A DNA stretch of 64,000 nucleotides from Shewanella eurypsychrophilus (GTDB taxonomy: Bacteria; Pseudomonadota; Gammaproteobacteria; Enterobacterales; Shewanellaceae): the NCBI RefSeq assembly GCF_007004545.3, contig NZ_CP045503.2, positions 2,698,501 to 2,762,500 of the forward strand, written 5' to 3'. How positions within the stretch are numbered: the first letter of the stretch is position 1; each line of letters begins with the position of its first letter. The position numbers and the translations under genes are program-made. The notes under the pieces were generated by a model. That model was not told the origin of the DNA. It searched no databases and saw only the letters and a list, made by a program, of their open reading frames with translations. Below, in pieces: positions 49,961 to 59,276 of the stretch.

Positions 49961-52138
49961 ATGGTCACGGTAAATACGCAATTCAAACAAGCTGAAGCTT
50001 GTGGAGTCGCAGAGTATGTCGCCGATCGCCATTTCGAAGGACAATTGGAGGGGCGGTTTTACCGCTCCTCATGTTCTCGCGGCGTGATTGATGATGTTCA
50101 GCTCCCCACATTTCCTCCTGGGTACCATCTCTTTAGTGCAAGTGATGTCCCAGGTAAAAATGAGCTACCAATTGTTGAAAATGATTGGCCTGCATTTGCA
50201 GATAAAGAAGTTCGCTATATAGGCCAAGTGGTCTATCTCTTGGTTGGTCCAGATCCTGAGGTCTTAGAGGATCTCATTAAACAGATAAAAATCACCTACA
50301 TCAGCTCCACTCCCGCCTTTACTATCTCTCAATCCCAAGCAATGAAAGACGGTCCTATCTGTGGTTCCGATAATCAGTTTGATCATCATGAGTTAATCAA
50401 GGGGGACATCGATAAAGGGTTTGCTGAGGCTGTGACCATTATCGAAGACTCTTGTTCAACCAGCTATCAAGAGCATCTTTATCTGGAAACCCAAGGTGTG
50501 ATTGGTTATCCCAAAGAGGGGAAAATTGTTATCGAAGGTTCGATGCAATGCCCTTGGTATGTGCATCACTGTATGAGCCATGTACTCGGTCATGACAAGG
50601 TGAGAGCGATTCAATGCACAACGGGGGGTGGCTTTGGTGGTAAAGAGGATTTCCCTGATGTGTTAGCCGGGCCATTAGCGGTTGCTGTAGAGCATTTACA
50701 GTTGCCCATCAGACTCATTTTTAATCGTACAGAAGATATCGCCTTTACATCGAAACGCCATCCGGTTGAGTTTAACTATCGCACCGGTGTCGATAAAGAT
50801 GGAAAAATTGTCGCAATGGATCTGAAGTTAGATATTAACTCAGGCGGTTACTTTAGTTTATCTGGCATCGTGCTACAGCGTTCGTTAACCACTTGCACCA
50901 ATGTGTATGACATTCCTAATGTGAGGGTCAGCGGCACCGCCTGGGCAACCAATACAGTACCTAATGGTGCGTTTAGAGGTTTTGGTGCGCCGCAAACCTG
51001 TTTTGCCATCGAAACCCACTTAAGCCATGTGGCTAAAGAGACGGGTCAAGATCCCGCAGCCTTTAAGCAAGCGCACTTTCTTACCAGCCAGTCTAAGACG
51101 CTTACCGGTGCAGAGATCTATGGCGATATGGTACTCGATCAGATGATGACACGTGCCGATGAGCTTAGCGATTATCATGAAAAAGTTAAGAGTTACGCGG
51201 CACAGGTACAAATGAGTGACGATAAATTCGGTAAACGCCGGGGTATTGGTCTTGCTGTGTTCCAACATGGCTGTGGATTTGCCGGCGATCTAGAAGATAT
51301 TTTAGTGAAAGCGAAAGTCGCTATCGTTAAGGACCCTCAAGGTAATGTCGAGATTCTAGCGTCAAATACCGATATTGGACAGGGACTAAGCCTGACCTTT
51401 TGTAAAATCGTTGCTGAGACCTTAGATATTCCTTTGGATCGCGTTCACCAGGCAAGGCCCGATACTGACAAGGTGCCAGATTCGGGGCCCACAGTGGCTT
51501 CACGCTCGATTCTTATCGTGGGTTACCTTCTGGAAAATGCCGCTAAGGAACTCAAAGAGAACTGGATTGAAGGTGTAGAGCAGCGTTTTGAGCAGGTTTA
51601 TAAGAAACCTGATTATCATCACTGGGATCAGCAAACCTATCAGGGCAATGCCTATCAGGCCACGAGTTATGGCATCAATGTGGTTGAGATAGAGTTAGAT
51701 CTTGTCACATGTCAAAGTGAAATTTTGGGGCTATGGGCTGTTTATGACGTAGGTCATGCCATTGATGCTCTGGTATTTCAAGGCCAAATAGACGGTGGTT
51801 TAGTGCAAGCCATTGGTTATGGGAGCAGTGAAAAGCTAGAACTGAATGAGCAAGGAACGTTTGCTCAAAAAAGTATGGCAGATTATGTGATCCCTACGTC
51901 GCTTGATGTGCCAAAGATCGTTAGCTCACTGGTCGAAAACCCTTATGAATTCGGTCCTCAAGGCGCAAAAGGCGGTGGCGAGCTTACCCATAATGGCGGT
52001 GCTGCGGCGTATGTTGCGGCGGTAGAATCAGCCATTGGCGTAAACATTTCATCGATTCCGGTGACTCCTGAGCTGATCAGCGAACTGCTCTATGGCTGCG
52101 AAAATGGTGACGAAAGTGGAGGCAAGAATGAAGATTGA
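49961..52138 (+). CDS. Molybdenum hydroxylase, molybdopterin-binding subunit
   Basis: The 725-residue subunit is of the xanthine dehydrogenase family, separate from XdhB and XdhD. Motifs: EHLYLETQG, TTGGGFGGKEDFPDV (about residue 225), GAFRGFGAPQT with the conserved Arg, NTDIGQGLSLTF, and AKGGGELTHNGG with the candidate catalytic Glu. It resembles E. coli XdhA and clostridial purine hydroxylases. Its partners follow directly as separate Fe-S and FAD subunits. The stop overlaps the Fe-S start by 11 bases. Purine as substrate is inferred from the cluster. Confidence 0.87.
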   Translation: MVTVNTQFKQAEACGVAEYVADRHFEGQLEGRFYRSSCSRGVIDDVQLPTFPPGYHLFSASDVPGKNELPIVENDWPAFADKEVRYIGQVVYLLVGPDPEVLEDLIKQIKITYISSTPAFTISQSQAMKDGPICGSDNQFDHHELIKGDIDKGFAEAVTIIEDSCSTSYQEHLYLETQGVIGYPKEGKIVIEGSMQCPWYVHHCMSHVLGHDKVRAIQCTTGGGFGGKEDFPDVLAGPLAVAVEHLQLPIRLIFNRTEDIAFTSKRHPVEFNYRTGVDKDGKIVAMDLKLDINSGGYFSLSGIVLQRSLTTCTNVYDIPNVRVSGTAWATNTVPNGAFRGFGAPQTCFAIETHLSHVAKETGQDPAAFKQAHFLTSQSKTLTGAEIYGDMVLDQMMTRADELSDYHEKVKSYAAQVQMSDDKFGKRRGIGLAVFQHGCGFAGDLEDILVKAKVAIVKDPQGNVEILASNTDIGQGLSLTFCKIVAETLDIPLDRVHQARPDTDKVPDSGPTVASRSILIVGYLLENAAKELKENWIEGVEQRFEQVYKKPDYHHWDQQTYQGNAYQATSYGINVVEIELDLVTCQSEILGLWAVYDVGHAIDALVFQGQIDGGLVQAIGYGSSEKLELNEQGTFAQKSMADYVIPTSLDVPKIVSSLVENPYEFGPQGAKGGGELTHNGGAAAYVAAVESAIGVNISSIPVTPELISELLYGCENGDESGGKNED

Positions 52139-52607
52139 TTTTACGCTCAATGGCCAAGCGCGCAGTCTTAATGTTGACCCATTGCAGCCGCTGCTGACGA
52201 CGCTGCGCGATGTGATAGGGCTTAAGGCAACCAAGGAGGGCTGCGGTGAAGGTGAGTGCGGCGCCTGCTCTGCCATTGTTAATGGCAAGCTGGTTAATAC
52301 GTGTTTGTTTCCTATTGCCCAGGTTGATGGCGCACAAGTGCTTACGCTTGAGGGATTGAGGGAGACACCGAGGGGGCGCTGCTTAATTGATGCGCTACTG
52401 ACAGCTAAAGGTGTCCAGTGTGGATTTTGTACACCAGGCATGGTGTTAGCGCTTTATCAGGTGCTAGTAAATAGCCCGGATGTGACCCAAATAACGGAAC
52501 ATGAAATCCGTGTGGGGATCTCAGGTAACCTTTGTCGATGCACGGGCTACGGCATGATTGTCGATGCGGTTAACATCGCTATCGAGCAAGGAGAAGGGTT
52601 ATGGTAA
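52128..52607 (+). CDS. Molybdenum hydroxylase, 2Fe-2S subunit
   Basis: The 159-residue subunit is the same length as E. coli XdhC of the XdhABC system. All eight cluster Cys are present: GCGEGECGACSA, a lone Cys in VNTCLFP, GVQCGFCTPGM, and NLCRCTGYGM. The ATG at 52128 follows GGAGG with 5-base spacing inside the end of the preceding gene. A longer reading from 52092 is unlikely. The end overlaps the FAD subunit start by 7 bases. Confidence 0.93.
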   Translation: MKIDFTLNGQARSLNVDPLQPLLTTLRDVIGLKATKEGCGEGECGACSAIVNGKLVNTCLFPIAQVDGAQVLTLEGLRETPRGRCLIDALLTAKGVQCGFCTPGMVLALYQVLVNSPDVTQITEHEIRVGISGNLCRCTGYGMIVDAVNIAIEQGEGLW

Positions 52608-53455
52608 TTGCATATCGGCCAGAGACAACGGCGCAAGCGGTGGAATATTTAGCCAGAGGTGATGTGGCAATATTTGCAGGTGGTACTGACATCATGGTTG
52701 GTGATAAACCTGTCTGCCGCTCTTTCAAAGGAGAGCCCAGTGCCATGTTGTTTATCGATGCCATCGATGAACTTAAAACCCTGTCTGATAACAGCAAGAC
52801 CATCACTGTCGGAGCAGGATTGAGCCTCACGGAACTTGAAAATGATCATCGTGTTCCTAAGCTGCTGCGCGACAGTATTTTACAGGTTGCGGCCCCTGGA
52901 GTGCGAAATTGCGCGACGATGGGAGGCAATGTATGTAATGCGTCGCCGGCAGCAGATACCTTGCCCATCTTATACTTACTCGATACTCAGGTAGTGGTCA
53001 GCTCAGTCAATGGTAAAATCACCTTTCCCATTGAACAATTTATCAAAGGGCCGGGGATTACGCAGCTTACATCAAGTGATCTCCTGACTCAGTTAGTGAT
53101 ACCTAAAACTGAGTTTAGCCACACTTTCTATCGTAAAGTGGGAACGCGCTGTGCCAATGCGCTGACAAAGGTCTCTATCGTTGGGGCTGCCAATATTCAA
53201 AATGGTCTGCTAAGTGATTGGCGAGTCGCATTTGGTGCGGTTGGGCCTACTGTGGTTCGTGATCAACAGATTGAATCATTGCTGATAGGTAAACCTGTTG
53301 CCTGGCTTAAGCAACATCATAATATCCAATCAATCATTGAGGCATATAAAGCTAAAATTAGTCCGTTAAGCGATCAACGTTCGACGGCAACGTACAGATT
53401 AAGGACGTCACTAAAACTACTGGAAAAGTGGTTAACAGAACTCAGCGATGGGTAA
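52601..53455 (+). CDS. Molybdenum hydroxylase, FAD-binding subunit
   Basis: The 284-residue subunit has the FAD motifs IFAGGTDIMVG (about residue 26) and RNCATMGGNVCNASPAADTLP (about residue 100-120), then the CO-dehydrogenase flavoprotein C-terminal domain (FYRKVGTRCANALTKVS). The gene order catalytic, Fe-S, FAD differs from catalytic, FAD, Fe-S in E. coli xdhABC. It is the last gene of the ygfK-ssnA run before pyrBI. Confidence 0.92.
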   Translation: MVIAYRPETTAQAVEYLARGDVAIFAGGTDIMVGDKPVCRSFKGEPSAMLFIDAIDELKTLSDNSKTITVGAGLSLTELENDHRVPKLLRDSILQVAAPGVRNCATMGGNVCNASPAADTLPILYLLDTQVVVSSVNGKITFPIEQFIKGPGITQLTSSDLLTQLVIPKTEFSHTFYRKVGTRCANALTKVSIVGAANIQNGLLSDWRVAFGAVGPTVVRDQQIESLLIGKPVAWLKQHHNIQSIIEAYKAKISPLSDQRSTATYRLRTSLKLLEKWLTELSDG

Positions 53456-53567
53456 GTGATTCATCGCGATAGCCTAGAGAGTAATTTTGTTGATATTTTA
53501 GCAAAATTACTTGATCTGGGCCGTGATTTTATATCGATTTAACGCCGAGTACACCTATACTCATTTG

Positions 53568-53605
53568 ATCGGAAAGGGTATAATTCTTTTCCGATTTATC
53601 ATCGG
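53568..53605 (+). promoter_or_regulatory. pyrB promoter with inverted repeat over the -10
   Basis: A perfect TATAAT lies at 53579-53584, but no good -35 was found. It is flanked by ATCGGAAA (53568-53575) and its exact inverse TTTCCGAT (53588-53595). A further ATCGG at 53601 can pair with CCGAT at 53591 in the leader RNA. This looks like an operator or a leader switch. Confidence 0.5.
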
Positions 53606-53620
53606 ATTAGGACCTACAAA

Positions 53621-54550
53621 ATGCACAATCCTCTCTACAATAAAAATATAATCTCAATACCTGATCTATCCCGCAGTGAGCTTGAATTAATTGTTGCTAC
53701 CGCTCAAAGTTTAAAACAGTCACCTCATCCAGAATTACTCAAAAACAAGGTTATTGCGAGCTGCTTCTTTGAAGCGTCAACCCGTACACGTCTATCTTTT
53801 GAAACGGCAGTTAATCGCCTGGGTGGCAGTATCATAGGTTTCCCTGATAGTGGTAACACCTCTTTAGGCAAAAAAGGGGAAACCCTTGCTGATTCAGTAC
53901 AAGTGATCTCCTCTTACTGTGACGCTTTTTTTATGCGCCATCATCAAGAGGGGGCTGCACGCCTTGCCAGTGAGTTCTCGTCAGTGCCAGTGATCAATGG
54001 CGGTGATGGTTCAAATCAACACCCGACGCAAACATTACTCGATCTGTTCAGTATTTATGAGACTCAGGGAAGTTTAGAGAAGCTACAGGTTGCCTTTGTC
54101 GGTGATCTAAAATATGGCCGCACCGTGCATTCGTTGACGCAGGCGCTATCTCTGTTTGATTGTGAATTTCATTTCGTTGCTCCCCAAGCCTTGTCTATGC
54201 CTGATTACATCATCGATGAGCTAAAAGAAAAAGGAGTTAAGTTTCATCTTCATGATGATCTAGATACCGTCATCGGTTCACTCGATATCATCTACATGAC
54301 ACGAGTCCAAAAAGAGCGTTTCGATGAGACTGAATATCAGCATATGAAATCTAGCTTTATTCTTAATGCACAGATGCTAACTGGGGTTAAATCTAATCTC
54401 AAAGTGCTGCACCCACTCCCGCGTGTGGATGAGATCACGACAGATGTCGATCGCACTCCTTATGCCTACTATTTCCAGCAGGCTGAGAATGGCGTTTATG
54501 CAAGACAGGCGCTACTGGCGCTTGTGATGACCGATGAGTTTGGAGTTTGA
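53621..54550 (+). CDS. pyrB: Aspartate carbamoyltransferase catalytic chain
   Basis: PyrB makes carbamoyl-aspartate from carbamoyl phosphate and aspartate, the committed step of pyrimidine synthesis. The 309-residue protein is of the E. coli class-B type: [21 protein letters not shown] (carbamoyl phosphate site STRTR), [65 protein letters not shown], and HPLPRVDEI. It is not the YgeW-type carbamoyltransferase of the E. coli purine cluster. It shares an ATGA overlap with pyrI. Confidence 0.95.
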   Translation: MHNPLYNKNIISIPDLSRSELELIVATAQSLKQSPHPELLKNKVIASCFFEASTRTRLSFETAVNRLGGSIIGFPDSGNTSLGKKGETLADSVQVISSYCDAFFMRHHQEGAARLASEFSSVPVINGGDGSNQHPTQTLLDLFSIYETQGSLEKLQVAFVGDLKYGRTVHSLTQALSLFDCEFHFVAPQALSMPDYIIDELKEKGVKFHLHDDLDTVIGSLDIIYMTRVQKERFDETEYQHMKSSFILNAQMLTGVKSNLKVLHPLPRVDEITTDVDRTPYAYYFQQAENGVYARQALLALVMTDEFGV

Positions 54551-55011
54551 TGATGAAAAAGCATTTGCAAGTTGAAGCAATTCAGTCTGGTACTGTTATC
54601 GATCATATCTCTGCTGGGCAGGGGATTAAGATACTCAAATTTTTTGATCTTTCCAGTGAGTCACAGCGCATCACAGTGGGGCTAAACTTACCCAGTCACG
54701 ATGGTGCCAATAAAGATCTTATTAAAATTGAAGGCCTGACTTTTAATAAAGAGCAAGGCAATCAGTTAGCCCTGTTTGCACCGAAAGCAACCATTAATGT
54801 GATTGAAAACTTCGAAGTGGTTAACAAGTTTAAGGTAGAGCTACCCCAGCAGATTGCTGGTGTATTCTCATGTCCTAACAGTAACTGTATCAGTCATAAT
54901 GAGCCTGTTGATAGTCGCTTTAATCTGACGACTAGAGCACATCGTACTAAGTTGAAGTGCCACTATTGTGAGAAGGCCTTCGATAAGGGGCTATTCACTG
55001 AGCTAGATTAA
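54547..55011 (+). CDS. pyrI: Aspartate carbamoyltransferase regulatory chain
   Basis: The 154-residue regulatory subunit binds ATP/CTP and PyrB. The N-terminal allosteric domain has [22 protein letters not shown] and [11 protein letters not shown]. The C-terminal zinc site is [11 protein letters not shown] with [11 protein letters not shown], the four-Cys pattern of PyrI. It begins in the pyrB stop region and is followed by a strong terminator. Confidence 0.95.
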   Translation: MMMKKHLQVEAIQSGTVIDHISAGQGIKILKFFDLSSESQRITVGLNLPSHDGANKDLIKIEGLTFNKEQGNQLALFAPKATINVIENFEVVNKFKVELPQQIAGVFSCPNSNCISHNEPVDSRFNLTTRAHRTKLKCHYCEKAFDKGLFTELD

Positions 55012-55034
55012 GTTTTCTAATGCGAGTGATAAAG

Positions 55035-55064
55035 CGGTGTAGCTCTTGGCTGCACCGTTTTTTT
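55035..55064 (+). terminator. pyrBI terminator
   Basis: Arms CGGTGTAGC and GCTGCACCG pair with one mismatch around a 5-base loop and run into seven T, 24 bases after the pyrI stop. Confidence 0.88.
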
Positions 55065-55428
55065 ATGTCTAAAAATTTGGCTTATGCTAAATAAGTAACT
55101 ATCAATATCAATAGCTAAGGTTTGATGATGATATCTATCAAAGTGATAGTTTTTATTAATATGATAGTTTTTTGAGCACAATATTTTTGATGAGAGTTTA
55201 TTTTAAACAATATTGATATAACTGAAAAAGGCTAACCGCACCATATCCCCCTTATAACCTGCTGTAAACTTATCTATTTATCCAACTTCTTGCGCTTGAT
55301 CACACTTCGTATTCAAAAAAAACTGACCTACCTCTCTTGGCGTACATATTGCTCTTTAATCATTAATAGCTAGTTCATTTGAATTTTTTTATATAAAGAA
55401 ATTAGCAATAAATAGGAAAGGTCAAAAT
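55065..55428. promoter_or_regulatory. Leader region of the ygfM-xdhD operon
   Basis: This AT-rich gap of 364 bp contains a candidate FNR/CRP-like site TTGCG-CTTG-ATCAC at 55290-55303 (7 of 10 to either consensus). No gene is supported. Confidence 0.4.
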
Positions 55429-56223
55429 ATGATTCAGCAATTCTTAAAACCAGATTCAACATCAGAAGCGATGAAGCTGATGCGCTTGCACAGCAATAAT
55501 GCGACTTGGTTTGCAGGTGGTTCTAAATTGAATGCAATGCCAACCAAGACAGATAAAACCATCGCTATCTCCCTTGCATCCCTTGGAACTAATAGTATTG
55601 AAAGCCGTAGTACTGGATTACACATTGGTGCAATGTGCCGCGTGCAAACCTTAGTTGAACATGAGTTAGTGCCGACAGCATTGCAGTTTGCAGCTAAATT
55701 TATCTACTCAAAACATATGCGTAATCAAGCGACTCTTGGAGGTGAAATTGCAGCATATCAAGCTGAATCTCTTCTTTTACCAACATTAATCGCCATGAAT
55801 GCAAAGTTGATACTGGCAGAGTCTGGTGAAATCTTGGTGGAAGATTATATCGCCTCTGAACAGCGTGAACTCATTATGGAAGTGGTGATCCCCGATCCTA
55901 ATTTAACCTGCCTTTCTTACAACATTACACGTTCGGCTGCAGGCTTGAGCATTGTACATGCTGCCGTTTCCCTAAGCAGTAAAGGTGAAAAAATTATTGT
56001 TCTAGATGGTGTCTCTCCCTTCAAACATGGCATACCTACACCCATTCGCTTACGTGACTTAGAGAACCAAGATCTTGAAGGTGATGCACTAGAGCAAGCG
56101 GTGAGATCCATGATTATGCCTGAGTCTGATATTAAGGGCAGCGCAGAATACAAGCGTTATATCGCCAGTATTGTCATCTCAGATCTACTGACTGAGTGTA
56201 AACGCATTCAAAAGGAGTGTTAA
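55429..56223 (+). CDS. ygfM: Molybdenum hydroxylase FAD subunit YgfM
   Basis: The 264-residue FAD subunit is close to E. coli YgfM. FAD-binding blocks are modified relative to XdhA: WFAGGSKLNAMP instead of AGGTDL, and RNQATLGGEIAAYQAESLLLP instead of RNxGTLGGNI-ASP. It ends within the ribosome site for xdhD (AAAGGAG at 56211-56217) and is coupled to it. It supplies the flavin partner for the fused XdhD protein. Confidence 0.9.
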   Translation: MIQQFLKPDSTSEAMKLMRLHSNNATWFAGGSKLNAMPTKTDKTIAISLASLGTNSIESRSTGLHIGAMCRVQTLVEHELVPTALQFAAKFIYSKHMRNQATLGGEIAAYQAESLLLPTLIAMNAKLILAESGEILVEDYIASEQRELIMEVVIPDPNLTCLSYNITRSAAGLSIVHAAVSLSSKGEKIIVLDGVSPFKHGIPTPIRLRDLENQDLEGDALEQAVRSMIMPESDIKGSAEYKRYIASIVISDLLTECKRIQKEC

Positions 56224-56225
56224 TT

Positions 56226-59096
56226 ATGGCTATTAAATTAACCATAAATGGTCGTGAAAAAACAATAGACAGTGATTTAGGCGAAAATGTACAGATCCTG
56301 CTAAAAAAATTAGGCTATAACTCAGTAAGAAATAGTGATGATGGTTTTGGCTTTGCCGGCTCTGACGTTATTTTAGTCAATGGCACACTGATGAACGCCT
56401 CACTGCTTATTGTAGGTCAGCTCGAGGGTTGTGAAGTTGAAACGGCTGAATCTTTAGGTAGCTGGAATGAGCTTAGCCATGTTCAGCAGGCAATGGTCGA
56501 TGTTGGGGTGGTACAGTCGGGTTATAACGACCCAGCTATGTCACTTATTATAACCGAATTGCTTAAGCACAATCCCAATCCTAATCGTGAAGAGATTGAT
56601 GATGCATTAACCGGGATCTTCAGTCGTGATACGGGTTATCAGCAATATTATGAAGTGATTGAACTTGCTGTCGCGCGTCTATCTAATCCTGATTATCAAA
56701 AGCAGTTTGCGCCAGAATTTCGTGATGACTTGTCGTTTATTGGGAAAAATACCCCTAAGACAGATGCCGCAATAATGGTGCAAGCTAAGCCATGCTATGT
56801 TGAAGATAGGATCCCTGCAGATGCTTGTGTGATCAAGATGCTACGCAGCCCACACCCACATGCATGGCTCACTCATTTAGATGTCACTAAAGCTGAGGCC
56901 CTAGAAGGCGTAGTTTCCGTGATCACTCATCTTAATTGTCCAGATCTGGCCTATACACCAGGTGGTCAAAGTGCTCCCGAGCCATCACCACTAGATAGAC
57001 GTATGTTCTGTCAAAAAATGCGTCATGTGGGTGATAGAGTCGCGGCAGTTGTGGCTGAATCGGTTGAGGTCGCAGAGCTAGCGCTCACGTTAATCGAGGT
57101 TGAATATCAGGTGCTTAAGCCGGTTATTTCGATTGATGATGCAAGAGCCGAGGATGCACCAATTATTCATAATGGTCCTATCGAATATAAGGTTGCGCCT
57201 CCAGCGGATCTTGAAGAGCAGAATCGTAATGCCGATCCTAAAGAGGGCAAGTTTATCGTTAACTTCCCTATCGGCTGTTTTCCACGCAAGAACATCGCAG
57301 CGAGCGTACGTGGTCATATAGGCGATCTGCAAAAGGGCTTTGATGAAGCCGATTGCATTATCGAGCGTACCTATGAGTCTAAGCAAGTTCAGCAACTGCC
57401 AACAGAGACCCATATCTGTTACAGCTATATGGATGGTGATCGCCTTGTTATGCATGACTCGACTCAGGTGCCATGGCACGTACGACGTCAAGTCGCTAAT
57501 ATCATAGGTGTTAAGCAAAACAAAGTTCATATCATCAAGGAGCGCGTTGGCGGTGGTTTTGGATCAAAGCAAGATATCTTACTTCAAGATGTTTGTGCTT
57601 GGGCTACCTGGACCACTGGACGTAAAGTCTATTTCCACCATACCCGTGAAGAGGAGTTTATTGCTAACTCCACCCGTCACGTTGCTAAAGTGCATGTAAA
57701 AATAGGTGCTAAGAGTGACGGTACGCTCACGGCTATCGATATGGACTTCCTCGCTAACACTGGTCCTTACGGAAACCACGCCTTGACCGTTCCTTGTAAT
57801 GGACCGGCTTTATCACTGCCACTGTATCCCTGTGATAACGTCGATTTTCGTGTAACGACTTATTATTCCAACATCTGTCCAACTGGTGCCTATCAAGGGT
57901 ACGGCGCACCCAAAGGAAACTTTGCGCTGACTATGGCGATGTCAGAGATGGCAGATATGCTGGGTATTGATCACTTAGATATGGTCGAGAAAAACCGTGT
58001 TAGAGAGGGTCAAGAGCTTAAGATCCTTGCAGCCATTGGAGAAGGCAAGATGCCTGCTACGGCACCAAGAGCCATGAGCTGTGCCCTAGAACCGATCCTT
58101 AAGAAGGGTCGTGAGATGATTAACTGGGATAGTGAGAAGAAGCGCAATGGTGACTGGCGTATTGGCCGCGGCGTTTCAATTATTCAGCAAAAATCTGGGA
58201 TCCCAGATATCGATCAAGCTAACTGTTCAATCAAGATGGCTTCTGATGGCACCTTTATTGTCCACTCCGGTGGTGCCGATATCGGTACCGGTCTTGACAC
58301 CGTTGTAGCCAAGTTGACCGCCGAAGTGCTTCGTTGTCCACTCGACGAAATCACGATTCACTCTGGTGATACCGATCATGCTCCGTTTGATAAGGGCGCC
58401 TATGCCTCATCGGGTACCTGTTTTTCGGGCAACGCAGCTAAGATCGCAGCAGAAAATATGCGTGAGAAGATCTTAAAGTGTGGTGCTGAGATGCTAGAGG
58501 AGCAGGTCGAGGATGTCACCATTGTTGCCCCAGGCTTAGTCAAAGGCCAAAAAGGGCAGGTGAGCTTCTTTGATATAGCGCACCGCGCTGAAAGTGGCAC
58601 TGGCTGGGGACAACTCCTGGCTAACGGCTGCTTTATCACTCCGTTATTTGCTTTCCCTTATGGCGCTAACTTTACCGAAGTTGCGGTCAATGTTCGCACC
58701 GGTGAAATTAAGCTTGAGAAATTCCATGCGCTGCTTGACTGTGGCACGCCAATAAACCCAGATCTAGCTCTCGGTCAGATTTATGGTGCCAGCATGCGCG
58801 CCATTGGTCACAGCTTAATCGAAGAGCTGATCTACGATGAGAACGGTATACCTCTCACTCGAGATCTGAAATCCTATGGTGCACCTATGATCGGTGATCT
58901 TCCAAAGGAGTTCAAAGCGGTATTGGTACCAAGTGATGACAAGGTTGGCCCCTATGGCGCTAAGTCTATCTCTGAAATTGGCGTCAATGGTGCAGCCCCT
59001 GCAATTGCTTCGGCGATTCATGATGCTTGTGGCGTCTGGATCCGCGACTGGCACTTCACACCTGAGAAGGTACTCGCAGGGCTAAGTAAGATATAA
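56226..59096 (+). CDS. xdhD: XdhD: fused selenium-type molybdenum hydroxylase
   Basis: The 956-residue protein joins an N-terminal ferredoxin-like/2Fe-2S-type domain (residues 1-150) to a molybdopterin domain. It matches E. coli XdhD in length and sequence. The N-terminal domain keeps the fold but has lost the cluster Cys: DDGFGFAGSD replaces the first motif, VVQSGYNDPA the second, and FSRDTGYQQ the third. In the catalytic part GGGFGSKQD is intact and AYQGYGAPKG has Gln (about 556) in place of the Arg seen in XdhB; SISEIGVNGAAP holds the likely Glu. The substrate is thought to be a purine. The ATG at 56226 follows AAAGGAG by 8 bases. Confidence 0.92.
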   Translation: MAIKLTINGREKTIDSDLGENVQILLKKLGYNSVRNSDDGFGFAGSDVILVNGTLMNASLLIVGQLEGCEVETAESLGSWNELSHVQQAMVDVGVVQSGYNDPAMSLIITELLKHNPNPNREEIDDALTGIFSRDTGYQQYYEVIELAVARLSNPDYQKQFAPEFRDDLSFIGKNTPKTDAAIMVQAKPCYVEDRIPADACVIKMLRSPHPHAWLTHLDVTKAEALEGVVSVITHLNCPDLAYTPGGQSAPEPSPLDRRMFCQKMRHVGDRVAAVVAESVEVAELALTLIEVEYQVLKPVISIDDARAEDAPIIHNGPIEYKVAPPADLEEQNRNADPKEGKFIVNFPIGCFPRKNIAASVRGHIGDLQKGFDEADCIIERTYESKQVQQLPTETHICYSYMDGDRLVMHDSTQVPWHVRRQVANIIGVKQNKVHIIKERVGGGFGSKQDILLQDVCAWATWTTGRKVYFHHTREEEFIANSTRHVAKVHVKIGAKSDGTLTAIDMDFLANTGPYGNHALTVPCNGPALSLPLYPCDNVDFRVTTYYSNICPTGAYQGYGAPKGNFALTMAMSEMADMLGIDHLDMVEKNRVREGQELKILAAIGEGKMPATAPRAMSCALEPILKKGREMINWDSEKKRNGDWRIGRGVSIIQQKSGIPDIDQANCSIKMASDGTFIVHSGGADIGTGLDTVVAKLTAEVLRCPLDEITIHSGDTDHAPFDKGAYASSGTCFSGNAAKIAAENMREKILKCGAEMLEEQVEDVTIVAPGLVKGQKGQVSFFDIAHRAESGTGWGQLLANGCFITPLFAFPYGANFTEVAVNVRTGEIKLEKFHALLDCGTPINPDLALGQIYGASMRAIGHSLIEELIYDENGIPLTRDLKSYGAPMIGDLPKEFKAVLVPSDDKVGPYGAKSISEIGVNGAAPAIASAIHDACGVWIRDWHFTPEKVLAGLSKI

Positions 59097-59276
59097 GACT
59101 TAGCGAGTTTTACCTGCAATCACGTGGGTGTTCAGACAAAGATATCTGTTCACCCTAATATTTTACGCGAGTTATCTGTTTCTGTTTGATCTGTAGTTTA
59201 CCGAAAACCTCTGACTGCACATTTTGTGTGGTGAGATTGCATGACTCGCCGTTAAGAGTTGGGATAAGGAATCGAG

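Noticed and set aside
53621..54550. YgeW-type knotted carbamoyltransferase of the E. coli purine cluster
   Set aside because: Length (309 residues), STRTR and HPLPRVDEI motifs and the linked pyrI show a true PyrB.
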